64,000 nucleotides of DNA from Streptomyces noursei ATCC 11455 (GTDB lineage Bacteria; Actinomycetota; Actinomycetes; Streptomycetales; Streptomycetaceae): the NCBI RefSeq assembly GCF_001704275.1, contig NZ_CP011533.1:1364001-1428000 (forward strand), written 5' to 3'. The notes beneath the pieces are model-generated. The model saw only the letters and a list, made by a program, of their open reading frames with translations. It was not told the DNA's origin and did not search any database. Shown one piece after another: positions 43,076 to 51,313 of the stretch; position 1 is the stretch's first letter; every line of letters starts with the position of its first letter. A program made the translations under genes and the position numbers.

Positions 43076-43777
43076 AGGTCTCTCTTCGGATGACGAAGCC
43101 ACCAGGTGCCGTGTGCCCGGCTGCCGTGTGGATATTCAAACGCGGCCCCAGACACTCGACGAACGGCCGCGCACAGTCGCCTGCCAGAAAGCCTCTGAAG
43201 GCCCGGATAATGGCATAGCTCTCCCCGGGGTGGCGTTTTTCTCAGGCTGATACGCGGAATTCACTTTTGCCATAGCAGGTGACTACCCGGTTGGCAAGTG
43301 CGATGATCTTAGCATCACGCCATCGACGGTAGTCCAACAGTGATCCGTAACCTTCTGACACCTGACGGAGATTCAACAAAGGTTCCCTTTGGGGCCATTG
43401 GCTCCCGGCGCCGCTCCCGAGCGCAACCGGTTGGGTCGCTTCCTGACGACCCGCTAGCACTTCGCCACCGCGCGGCGACGACCGCAACGCACCACGAAAC
43501 CGCAGGCCGGATCGCTGATGCGGGACACCGTGGACGCATACGATCTTGTCGCCGCGCCCGCACCCCGCACCGTCACCCGCGGGCCGGCGCCCCATCGGGG
43601 AGCGACGCACGGCGGCGCGTCCGCGCGCAGGCCACGTCCGCCGTCAACACATCGCGTCCCGCACGGCGTCAACGGCGGCGTCAACGGTCCGAGAGCGATC
43701 GGCGCCCCCGGACCACGGCACGACACCGGTCTCGTCGCCCACCAACGGGCCCGCCGCGCACCGCGGCCGACGGACCG
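43076..43777. other. Intergenic region upstream of the conservon
   Basis: About 700 bp without a supported gene. The half next to cvnA (43200-43400) is unusually AT-rich and contains a possible minus-strand promoter at 43269-43297. The rest is GC-rich with only short, biased frames. No long hairpin was noticed after the esterase stop at 43778. Confidence 0.5.
43269..43297 (-). promoter_or_regulatory. Possible cvnA promoter
   Basis: On the minus strand, TTGCCA (43297-43292), 17 bp and TATGGC (43274-43269) resemble a sigma-70-type pair about 195 bp upstream of cvnA. The -10 match is poor, so this is tentative. Confidence 0.3.
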
Positions 43778-44791
43778 TCAGACCGACGGCGCCGCCACCG
43801 GCCCCTGCATCTGCTCGCTGATCCAGTGCAGCGACTCGGGCATCCGCTTGATGTAGGTGTGACCGCTGTGCACACCATCCGGTATTTCGAAGAGCGTGGA
43901 GTGGATCGGCCCGCGGACCCCGTCGGTGTAACCGCTGATGAACCGCTTCACATCGGGCACCGCGGCCTCCTTGCTCCCGAGCTCGAAGGCCAGGTAGACC
44001 TGCGGCCCGCCGCGCGCCGCCAACTGCCGCGCCAGATGCCGCGGGTCGTTCGCCAGCTTCTCGGCCGGGTGCCCCTTCCACAACGGCGAGTCCGGAGCGG
44101 TGTCGGGACCGTTGACGATCGCCGCCTTGAACCGCTGCGGCTCCTTGAGCACCGCCTTCAGCGCCGCGAACCCGCCCGACGAGGAGCCCATGAAGGCCCA
44201 GCCGTCCCGCGTCGCATACGTACGGAAGTTGGTCCGGGCGAACTCCGGCACGTCCCGCGTCAGCCAGCTCCCCATCTTCGGCTGCCCCGGGATGTCGCTG
44301 CCGTCGTAGTACGTCTTGCGGGGATTGAGCACCGGCATCACCAGGATGAAGGGCAGCGTCTTGCCCTCCTTCGCCCACTCCGACAGCCGCTCCTCCAGCG
44401 CGAACGGCGCATCCGTCCAGTAGTTGGACGGATACCCCCAGGCACCGGGGAGCGCGATCAGCACCGGGAAGCCGCTCCGGGCGTACTTGGCCTGGTTGTA
44501 CTGCGGCGGCACCCAGGCCCAGATGTCCCCGGTGTAGCCGGACACCCGCCCGTGCCACTTGGTGTGCACCACCTTGGTGCCGTCTTCCCCGGTCGCGCGG
44601 TACGTGGTGAACACCGAGCGGGGGCCCCGGGGCATCACCACCTGCGGCCGACCGTTGAGCGCGTCCGCGGTACGGGCCCGCAGCCGGGGCACGTTCGACG
44701 CGTCCACGACGTCCTGCCCCGGCCCGCCGCATCCGGCCAGCAGCCCCAGGGCCACCACACTCACCGCAGCTCGGACGCGCAGGGACTTCAT
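43778..44791 (-). CDS. Lipoprotein esterase, alpha/beta-hydrolase (antigen 85/esterase D-like)
   Basis: 337 residues from the ATG at 44791. The signal peptide ends in the lipobox LLAGC (Cys about residue 20), so it is anchored outside the membrane. The hydrolase domain resembles mycolyltransferase/feruloyl esterase folds: DIWAWVPPQYNQAKYARSGF, the nucleophile in AFMGSSSGGFAALKA, and a late HSGHTYIKRM with the catalytic His. The substrate is unknown; streptomycetes lack mycolic acids, so a general cell-surface esterase is more likely. Divergent from the STAND ATPase gene (about 300 bp between starts). Confidence 0.85.
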   Translation of the reverse strand: MKSLRVRAAVSVVALGLLAGCGGPGQDVVDASNVPRLRARTADALNGRPQVVMPRGPRSVFTTYRATGEDGTKVVHTKWHGRVSGYTGDIWAWVPPQYNQAKYARSGFPVLIALPGAWGYPSNYWTDAPFALEERLSEWAKEGKTLPFILVMPVLNPRKTYYDGSDIPGQPKMGSWLTRDVPEFARTNFRTYATRDGWAFMGSSSGGFAALKAVLKEPQRFKAAIVNGPDTAPDSPLWKGHPAEKLANDPRHLARQLAARGGPQVYLAFELGSKEAAVPDVKRFISGYTDGVRGPIHSTLFEIPDGVHSGHTYIKRMPESLHWISEQMQGPVAAPSV

Positions 44792-45087
44792 CGGAACGAT
44801 CTCCTCAGGCACTTGGGGCCGGCCGGGACACCACGGTGCCACCGCGAAACCGGTCGAAAGGCACCACTTTAAGATCGACCCGGCCGCTGCCGAGCGCCGC
44901 CCCCGCCCTTCGTGACCTGGGGTTTACCGATCTGTATCACCATGAAGACGAACACCCGCGTCAAGCGCACCGAACACGTTTCCCCCTAACGGTGCAGCCC
45001 ATCCGCTGTTTACCCCACGGCCGGCTCTGGCATCGTGGGTCGTTCCTAGGGAAGCGCAAGGCGCTGTGCCGTGGTTGGGGATGACCG
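44792..45087. promoter_or_regulatory. Divergent promoter region, esterase/STAND gene
   Basis: 296 bp between divergent starts, with lower GC around 44920-45060. I see no convincing -35/-10 pair or palindrome, but both genes must be transcribed from here. Confidence 0.4.
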
Positions 45088-47019
45088 ATGACCGCGTGGG
45101 CCGATCACGGGCCGCTGCCCGCCGTAGTGGGACGGGCAGTTGAGCACGAGCAGGTGACCGGGCTGCTGGGCGGGCCCGGGCCGGTCACGCTCACCGGACC
45201 GGCCGGGGTGGGCAAGAGCCTGCTGGCCCGGGCCGTCCTCCAGGAGCATCCCGCGGCCCATCCGGGCACCGTCGTCCGGATCGCCTGCTGGGACGGGCTG
45301 ACCGCGGATGAGCTGACCGGCGCCCTCCGCCGCACGGCCGGCCTCCCCCCGGCAGGCACCGTCGAAGAACTCGCCCGGCACTGCCGCGCCCACCACATGA
45401 TCGTCCTCCTCGACGACTGCGACCCGCTGCTCGACGCCTGCGCGGCCCTGGTCCGCCGGCTGCTGCGGACCGAACCCGCGCTGCTGATCATGGCCACGGC
45501 CCGCCGCCCGCTGGGACTGCCCGGAGAGCGGACCGTCGCCCTCGCCCCGCTGCCGGTGTCCCTCGGCGAGGGCATCGCCGGACCGGCCGTCGAACTCCTC
45601 GCCGCGCGCACCGGCCCCGCCGCCCCGGAGCTGCTGGTCGCGGTGTGCCGGGCGCTGGAGGGCTGCCCGCTGGCGATCGAACTGGCCGCCCGGCAGCTGG
45701 GCCGGATGACGCTGGTCCAACTCGCCGCCCGGCTGGACACGGAAGGCCCACTGCACTTCTCCGGCCCCTCCCCCACCACCCGCCACACCTCGCTGCACGC
45801 CGCGCACGCCGCCGGCTACGCCCTCTGCTCCCCTCTCGACCGCCGGGTCTGGGCCCGCCTCTCGGTTCTCCTCGGCGACTTCGACCCCTGGCTCGCGCAG
45901 TGCGTCTGTGCCAGCAGTGACGTTTCCGCAGCCGCCGTCGACAGCGCCCTGGAGCGCCTCCGCGCCGCCTCCGTCCTCGTATGCGTACGGGACGCCGAGG
46001 GCGCCCCCGGCTCCGGTACCGCGCTGCCGCCCCGCTACCGGCTCCCGCGCGGCGCCCGCGACTTCGGGCGGCTCCGACTGCGCGAGACCGGCGACGAGGC
46101 CGGGGCCCTGCGCCGGTTCCGGCAGGCGTGCGCGGCCCTCGCGGCCGAGGCCCAGATCACCTGGCAGGGCACCGGCCAGCAACTCGCCGTCCGCCTCGTC
46201 GAGGACGAACGGCACCACCTCGACGCGGCGCTGACCCGGCCCCCGTTGGACGCCGAGGACGCACTCGGCGCCCTGGACATCGCGGTCTCCCTGTGGTTCC
46301 AGTGGGCGGCCTGCGGCTTCCGCCGCGAAGGCCGCGCCCACCTGGACCGGCTGCTCCCGCTCGCCCAGGAGGACACCGCGCTCCGGGCCCGCGCCCTGTG
46401 GCTCGCCGGCTACCTCGCGGCCCAGGAGAACGCCCCCGCCGCCGCGGAACCCCTGCTCGCCCGCGCGTGGCAGGCCGCCGTGATGCACGCGGACGCCGAC
46501 GGCCTGGCCCGAATCACCCACGCACACGCGGTCCTCGCGCTCTACCGCGAGGACACCGCGACCGCCGTAGCCTGTCTGGAAGAGGCCGCCCGACACTCCT
46601 CCCGCGACCCGTGGTTCGGCCCCGGCCCCGCCCACAGCTGGGCCCTGCTCGCCATCGCTCTCGCCCCGCTCGACGCGGTCCGGGCCCGGAACGCGGCCCG
46701 CCGCGCCTGGGAATCCCGCCACGCCGACAGCGACTTCTGGCTGCACTCCACGATCCTCTACGCCCGCGCGCTGATCGAACGCGCCCACGGCGACCCGGCC
46801 GCCGCGCTCCGGGCCTGCCGCAAGGCCCTGGTCGCCAAGAAGCTGATCGGCGACCCGCTCTTCATCGTGGGCGCCCGCACCATGCTGGCCGGGCTGCGCC
46901 GCGGCATCCGCACCGCCGCCCCGGTACGCCGGACCGGCGGCGAGCCGCGCTGGTGGCGCGGCGCCGACCCCGACCCCGACCACCGTCCGTTCTTCTCCCG
47001 GCCGCGCACCGGGCCGTGA
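45088..47019 (+). CDS. STAND-type ATPase regulator without DNA-binding domain
   Basis: 643 residues from the ATG at 45088. An NB-ARC-like ATPase has Walker A GPAGVGKS (residues about 38-45), Walker B IVLLDDCD and the GLPLAIELAARQL-type motif (here CPLAIELAARQLGRM). A winged-helix-like segment and TPR-like helical repeats fill residues 330-600. Related streptomycete proteins carry a SARP or LuxR DNA-binding domain at one end; neither is seen here, and the C-terminus is a short Arg/Pro tail. It may be a signalling ATPase or a regulator that has lost its DNA-binding part. Confidence 0.8.
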   Translation: MTAWADHGPLPAVVGRAVEHEQVTGLLGGPGPVTLTGPAGVGKSLLARAVLQEHPAAHPGTVVRIACWDGLTADELTGALRRTAGLPPAGTVEELARHCRAHHMIVLLDDCDPLLDACAALVRRLLRTEPALLIMATARRPLGLPGERTVALAPLPVSLGEGIAGPAVELLAARTGPAAPELLVAVCRALEGCPLAIELAARQLGRMTLVQLAARLDTEGPLHFSGPSPTTRHTSLHAAHAAGYALCSPLDRRVWARLSVLLGDFDPWLAQCVCASSDVSAAAVDSALERLRAASVLVCVRDAEGAPGSGTALPPRYRLPRGARDFGRLRLRETGDEAGALRRFRQACAALAAEAQITWQGTGQQLAVRLVEDERHHLDAALTRPPLDAEDALGALDIAVSLWFQWAACGFRREGRAHLDRLLPLAQEDTALRARALWLAGYLAAQENAPAAAEPLLARAWQAAVMHADADGLARITHAHAVLALYREDTATAVACLEEAARHSSRDPWFGPGPAHSWALLAIALAPLDAVRARNAARRAWESRHADSDFWLHSTILYARALIERAHGDPAAALRACRKALVAKKLIGDPLFIVGARTMLAGLRRGIRTAAPVRRTGGEPRWWRGADPDPDHRPFFSRPRTGP

Positions 47020-47111
47020 GCCCACACCACCGACCTCGGGTTCGGAACCGTACGTGACGCGGCAACTGCGCTCGGGATGCGGAGCCGCCGGGTCCGTCGC
47101 ATCCTGGAGGC

Positions 47112-47321
47112 ATGAAGCGTGCCCCCGTCATCGTGCATCCGCCGTCCACCGGCGGCCGCCGCGTCACGCTCCACGGACACGATCTGGGCCGGGCACTGCG
47201 CCCCGGCGACGTGGCCGCGATCCTTCGCCGGGCCGGATTCTCCACCGCACGCTTCGTCTGGGAGGACACCGGCGTCATCGAGTGGCGCGACGGCGGGCCG
47301 GACACCTGGCAGATGCCGTAG
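47112..47321 (+). CDS. Small conserved-looking hypothetical protein
   Basis: 69 residues from the ATG at 47112, with GGAGG four bases upstream. The sequence is balanced (APVIVHPPSTGGRRVTLHGH, then GDVAAILRRAGFSTARFVWE and GVIEWRDGG) with a predicted beta-alpha-beta layout and G/C third positions. I do not recognise a named domain. It is followed by a strong terminator, which supports it being a real gene. Confidence 0.65.
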   Translation: MKRAPVIVHPPSTGGRRVTLHGHDLGRALRPGDVAAILRRAGFSTARFVWEDTGVIEWRDGGPDTWQMP

Positions 47322-47394
47322 CGGGCACCCAGCGGGCGGGTGCCACGACAACGGGATCCCCTTGCGTCCCCCGGGCCGAGCACGGGAATAGCGC

Positions 47395-47432
47395 GGCGCC
47401 CCGGATGTCCACGTCAGGACATCCGGGGCGCC
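47395..47432. terminator. Perfect 16-bp bidirectional hairpin
   Basis: GGCGCCCCGGATGTCC (47395-47410) pairs perfectly with 47417-47432 around ACGTCA. It lies between the convergent small gene and dedA. No T run follows on either side. Confidence 0.85.
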
Positions 47433-47455
47433 GTGTGCGTGCGCCGGCCGCCGGC

Positions 47456-48121
47456 TCAGTCGCGGGTGGTCGCGGCGACCGGGGCCTGGGCCTCGACCGC
47501 CGCCGCCTCGCGCGCCGCGGCGGCCTTCTTCGCCCGGTGCTTCATCAGCAGGAACGACCCGATGCCGAACAGCACCGCGGCGACCAGACCCCACACCGAG
47601 AAGCGCTTGAGCCAGGGCTCGGCGACGATGCCGACGGTGTAGATCAGCGCGGTCGTACCGCCGGCCCAGATGATGCCGCCGAGGATGTTGGCGATCAGGA
47701 ACTTCCAGTACGGCATCTTCAGCACGCCCGCCAGCGGACCGGCGAAGATCCGCAGCAGCGCGATGAAGCGGCCGAAGAACACGGCCCACATGCCCCACTT
47801 CTCGAACTTCGCCTCCGCCATGGCGACATGGTCCGGACCGAAGTGCTTGGGGAACTTCCGGCCGGCCCAGGCCAGCAACGGCTTGCCACCCTTGCGACCG
47901 ATCATGTAGCCGATGGAGTCACCGATGATCGCGCCGGCGGAGGCACAGGCACCCAGCACATAGGGGTTGATGTGGTCCTGGGTCGCGGCCAGGATCGACG
48001 CGCTGACGAGGACGATCTCGCCGGGCAGCGGAATGCCCAGGCTCTCCAGCCCGATGACCAACCCCACAAGGAGGTAGACGCTCACGGCGGGTACCGTCGC
48101 CAGCCACTCCTGGATGTGCAA
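47456..48121 (-). CDS. DedA family membrane protein
   Basis: 221 residues from the ATG at 48121. Hydrophobic helices with the DedA/SNARE-associated signature: LGIPLPGEIVLV near the start, GDSIGYMIGRKGGKPLL in the middle and FFGRFIALLRIFAGPLAGVL before the last helices. The family includes undecaprenyl-phosphate and phospholipid flippases. The C-terminal 30 residues are Ala/Glu-rich and soluble. Confidence 0.92.
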   Translation of the reverse strand: MHIQEWLATVPAVSVYLLVGLVIGLESLGIPLPGEIVLVSASILAATQDHINPYVLGACASAGAIIGDSIGYMIGRKGGKPLLAWAGRKFPKHFGPDHVAMAEAKFEKWGMWAVFFGRFIALLRIFAGPLAGVLKMPYWKFLIANILGGIIWAGGTTALIYTVGIVAEPWLKRFSVWGLVAAVLFGIGSFLLMKHRAKKAAAAREAAAVEAQAPVAATTRD

Positions 48122-48188
48122 GGCCGCTTCCTCCGCTGGTATGGGGCCCCATGGGCCGTTGCCCGGTGCCGCGGCACCGATCGGTCGT

Positions 48189-48221
48189 TTCCCTGGCGCG
48201 CCGCATCGGCGCGCCAGGGAA
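48189..48221 (-). other. Perfect 15-bp inverted repeat upstream of dedA
   Basis: TTCCCTGGCGCGCCG (48189-48203) pairs perfectly with 48207-48221 around CAT; a wobble and two further pairs can extend it. It sits 68-100 bp upstream of the dedA start and about 195 bp downstream of the thioesterase stop on the same strand. It may terminate the upstream transcript or form a structured 5' leader. Confidence 0.7.
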
Positions 48222-48414
48222 GCGTACTCGACCGGATCGTCCCGATCGTGAATCCCCGAACGAGCGGTGGCTTTCGCGACGACACCTATGGAGACGCCTC
48301 AACACCGGTCAAAGTTCCGCTCCGACCCGAAACGGCCGAGGCGGAGGGCCTCAGCGGGGAGGCCCCGTCCACTCACCCACGGTCACCGTCGGGCCGCAGC
48401 CTCACTGACGAGCC

Positions 48415-48873
48415 TCACTGATTGGGGCGGAGCGTCCACACGATCGTCATCTCGCCGGTGACCGCGCCGTCCTTGTCGCGGGTGATCTCGACCTTCACCG
48501 GGAACTCCGGGCGCCCCCCGGCGTCCAGCTCGGCGATCACCTCGGATATCGGGCGGCCCAGCTCGGCGGTGGCGGTGACCGCCCCCATGGCGAGCTTCTT
48601 GTAGCCGATCTCGGCGCCCACCGCCAACGGCACGGCGCGACCGAGCTGATCGCCGAAGGCCGTCATCACGATCGCGCCACTGGCGGACTCGGCCAGCGTG
48701 AACATCGCGCCGGCGTGCGGGCCGCCGACGTGGTTGTGGAAGTCGGGCTGGTCGGCCATGCGGACCACGGCACGCTCGGTGGTGCTCTCGGTGAACTCCA
48801 GGTTCAGGGTGCGGACCATCGGCACGGATGCCGCCATCATGTCGCCGATCGACGGCAGGGACTCTGAGGACAT
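48415..48873 (-). CDS. Hot-dog fold thioesterase (DUF4442/PaaI type)
   Basis: 152 residues from the ATG at 48873. The hot-dog core shows NHVGGPHAGAMFTLAESASG, where the central helix follows HAG, then VGAEIGYKKLAMGAVTATAE and VKVEITRDKDGAVTGEMTIV. Proteins of this group hydrolyse acyl-CoA or similar thioesters, but DUF4442 members often lack a proven substrate. Stand-alone gene. Confidence 0.85.
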   Translation of the reverse strand: MSSESLPSIGDMMAASVPMVRTLNLEFTESTTERAVVRMADQPDFHNHVGGPHAGAMFTLAESASGAIVMTAFGDQLGRAVPLAVGAEIGYKKLAMGAVTATAELGRPISEVIAELDAGGRPEFPVKVEITRDKDGAVTGEMTIVWTLRPNQ

Positions 48874-48976
48874 GGCGGCATGTTACCTAGCGGTAGCTTA
48901 GCTGTGAAGAGGTCCTTCCCCACCCCGCCGACCGACGGGCCAACGCTCGCCCGACCACACCCCTGGGGCCAGGCGA

Positions 48977-49987
48977 CTAGGCGACGCTGAAGGTCCCGTC
49001 AGGGGGTACGGGGGACGGGAGCGCCTCGGCGTCCGGCACCGGACGCGCGTCGGCGATCAGCCGTTCCAGGGCTGGGCCGTGCTCGACACGTGCGGGAAAG
49101 ACGTCGGCGGCGGTGCGGCGCGCCAGGTCGGCGATCGGAAGCTCTGCCTGCGAGGCGAGCAGCACGGCGTTGCCGAAGCGGCGGCCGCGCAGCACCGACG
49201 GTTCCGCGATCACGGCGAGGTGGGCGAAGACCTCAGCGAAGTTGGCGAGTTGGCGGCGCAGAAAGTCGAAGGGGGAGCTGTCCGCGAGGTTCGCGGCGTA
49301 GCAGCCGTCGGGGCGCAGCGCGCGGGCGGCGGCGCGCGCGTACTCGATGGAGGTCAGCTGCGCGGGCACCCGCGAGCCGCTGAAGACGTCCGCCACGATC
49401 ACGTCGACGCCGGCCTCCGGCGCGTCCGCCAGGGCCGCTCGGGCGTCCCGCGCGTGCACCGTGATCCCGGAGTCGTCCGGCAACGGCAGGTATTCCGTGA
49501 CGAGGGCGAGCAAGCCGTGGTCGGCGTCGATCACGTCCTGCCGCGAGTGCGGGCGGGTCGCGGCAAGGTAGCGGGGCAGGGTCAGCGCGCCACCGCCCAG
49601 GTGCAGCACGTCCAGCGGCTGCCCCGCGGGCGCGGCCTCGTCCAGGACGTGCGCGAGCCGGCGGACGTACTCGAACTCCAGGTGGGTGGGGTCGTCGAGG
49701 TCGACGTACGACTGCGGGGCCCCGTCCACGGTGAGCAGCCATGCGCGGGGACGATCGATGTCCGGGAGGAGTTTGGCCGTGCCGTGGTCGACGGCGCGGG
49801 TCACGGGGATCGGATCCTCGGCGGGCGGGGCGGCCGGTCCGCGTCGATCACCTCCTGCCGTCTCACCGGAGGTCTGGGCGGAGATCTCGGTGGAGGTCTG
49901 GGCGACCGTGGGGTCCGGGGCGGTCTGGTCGGCCGTCGGGGTTTCGTCGGTCCGCGGTGAGCCGTTCGCCGGTGATTCGTTGTGCAC
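48977..49987 (-). CDS. Spermidine synthase-like methyltransferase-fold protein
   Basis: 336 residues. The first 55 residues are a Thr/Ala/Pro-rich low-complexity extension, so the true start may be internal. The Rossmann core has LHLGGGALTLPRYLA (cofactor loop), the acidic region DADHGLLALV and DVIVADVFSGSRVPAQLTS. It lacks the tetramerisation domain of real spermidine synthases, and several aminopropyl-transfer residues are changed. Homologues are common in streptomycetes and annotated as fused-type spermidine synthase-like; polyamine synthesis is doubtful. Confidence 0.8.
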   Translation of the reverse strand: MHNESPANGSPRTDETPTADQTAPDPTVAQTSTEISAQTSGETAGGDRRGPAAPPAEDPIPVTRAVDHGTAKLLPDIDRPRAWLLTVDGAPQSYVDLDDPTHLEFEYVRRLAHVLDEAAPAGQPLDVLHLGGGALTLPRYLAATRPHSRQDVIDADHGLLALVTEYLPLPDDSGITVHARDARAALADAPEAGVDVIVADVFSGSRVPAQLTSIEYARAAARALRPDGCYAANLADSSPFDFLRRQLANFAEVFAHLAVIAEPSVLRGRRFGNAVLLASQAELPIADLARRTAADVFPARVEHGPALERLIADARPVPDAEALPSPVPPDGTFSVA

Positions 49988-50129
49988 GCTGCCATTGTGA
50001 CGGGCGGGGCGGGATGACTGGAGCGGGGTGGCGGCGACTGGAGGAAGGCGGCAGAGCCTCTTGAGGGTGGCGGGTGATCTGGTGGTGGGAGGGCGATCGG
50101 GTGCTGGGGTCGGTTGAGCGACCGGGTGA

Positions 50130-50972
50130 TCAAGTGGTCCAGAGGGCGCGGACTTCCGGGACGTGGGTGGCTGACTGGCGGCGGCCGGCGCGGGCGGCGT
50201 CGGCGCGTTTGGCGGGGTCCAGGACGTTGCGGCCGAACGCCGACCTGGCGGCGCGGTCCGGAGTGATCACGCAGACCCGCGCGCCCTCGCCCGTCAGTCG
50301 TGCGCCCTGCGTCCGAGGCGCGACGATCGGGCCACCACTGACGGCGATGGGGGCAACGACCACGACTCGGTCGTAGCCCGCGGCCAGGTCCACATTGGCG
50401 CTGGAGTGCACTCCGCCGTCCACCCACCGCTTCCCGTCGATGGTCACCGGCGGGTAGACGCCCGGCACGGCGCAGCTGGCGCTCACCGCGTCGAGGAGCG
50501 GGACTCCGCTGGTGGCGTCGAACGCGGTGCGCTCCCCCGTCACCGCATCCACCGCGGTGACCATGAGCCGTCGCGCGGGCCAGTCGTGCACGCCCAGGGT
50601 CCGGGCGATCCCCCTGCGGTGCGCCGCCTCGGGGACGGTGTGTGCGGTCAGCGCGAGCCGGCCCATCCGGGCGCCGAAGGACACCGCGTTCCGGGACCGC
50701 AGCGCGATGGCGGCGAACCGGGCGAACATCGCCGGGCCCATGCGGTCGACCGGCCGCCCGTCCGGCGCGGCCAGTTGGTGCGCGTACAACTCCTCCAACG
50801 TGTGCAGACGGGAGGTCAGTTGCGCGCCGACGATCGACCCGGCGGAGGTGCCGATCACGACATCGGCCCCGCCGAGGTCAACGCCCGCCTCCGCGAGCCC
50901 GACCAGCATGCCGACCTCCCAGCCGATGCCGGTGAGTCCCCCACCACCGAGGACCAACGCCGTTCTCGGCAT
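50130..50972 (-). CDS. Patatin-like phospholipase
   Basis: 280 residues from the ATG at 50972; the frame extends upstream through a poly-Thr run that comes from a simple repeat and is not part of the domain. Patatin motifs: oxyanion loop LVLGGGGLTGIGWE, nucleophile VIGTSAGSIVG (GxSxG) and the dyad Asp in WVDGGVHSSAN (DGG). It is a serine acyl hydrolase, RssA/YchK type, likely acting on lipids. Cytosolic or membrane-peripheral. Confidence 0.9.
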   Translation of the reverse strand: MPRTALVLGGGGLTGIGWEVGMLVGLAEAGVDLGGADVVIGTSAGSIVGAQLTSRLHTLEELYAHQLAAPDGRPVDRMGPAMFARFAAIALRSRNAVSFGARMGRLALTAHTVPEAAHRRGIARTLGVHDWPARRLMVTAVDAVTGERTAFDATSGVPLLDAVSASCAVPGVYPPVTIDGKRWVDGGVHSSANVDLAAGYDRVVVVAPIAVSGGPIVAPRTQGARLTGEGARVCVITPDRAARSAFGRNVLDPAKRADAARAGRRQSATHVPEVRALWTT

Positions 50973-51051
50973 GCGATGACCTTCCTCTCGCGCCCTGGTT
51001 CCTCGCCGTAGTGGGCGGCCGAAGTCCGCAGGCGCAGCAGCAGCTGTAGCA

Positions 51052-51090
51052 GTCGTGGTCGTGGTCGTAGTCGTAGTCGTGGTCGTCGTA
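51052..51090. repeat. GTCGTR simple repeat
   Basis: A 39-bp run of GTCGTG/GTCGTA units lies 80-118 bp upstream of the patatin start. On the minus strand it would read as a threonine run. Such hexanucleotide arrays can change length by slippage. Confidence 0.75.
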
Positions 51091-51198
51091 GGGGACGGGG
51101 TCCGGCGGAATCGTAAAGGCGAGGCGCCGAGGTGAACAGTGGCACGGGGAAGCGAACCGGACACGGCGGCCGGGAGGGGCGGCGGGGCCGACGGAGTC

Positions 51199-51234
51199 GG
51201 GGCCCGTCCGGCCTGGCATGGCCGGACGGGCCCC
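51199..51234 (-). terminator. Perfect 15-bp hairpin terminator downstream of tuf3
   Basis: GGGGCCCGTCCGGCC (51199-51213) pairs perfectly with 51220-51234 around TGGCAT, about 80 bp after the tuf3 stop codon. No T run. Confidence 0.75.
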
Positions 51235-51313
51235 TGGTGGCCGCCGAGTGGGCTCCGGGTGGGATCCCCGCCCGGGGTGGCGGCCCCGTCCTTCCCCTCT
51301 GGTCCCTACGAGG

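Noticed and set aside
43242..43610. 122-codon minus-strand frame upstream of cvnA
   Set aside because: Composition changes along its length, no ribosome binding site, and it covers the AT-rich promoter zone of cvnA.
51052..51090. Short repeat array considered as a CRISPR remnant
   Set aside because: Units are 6 bp with no spacers; it is a simple sequence repeat, and no cas gene is present.
50973..51164. Upstream extension of the patatin frame with a threonine run
   Set aside because: The run is the translated simple repeat; patatin proteins start just before the GGGG loop, at the ATG at 50972.
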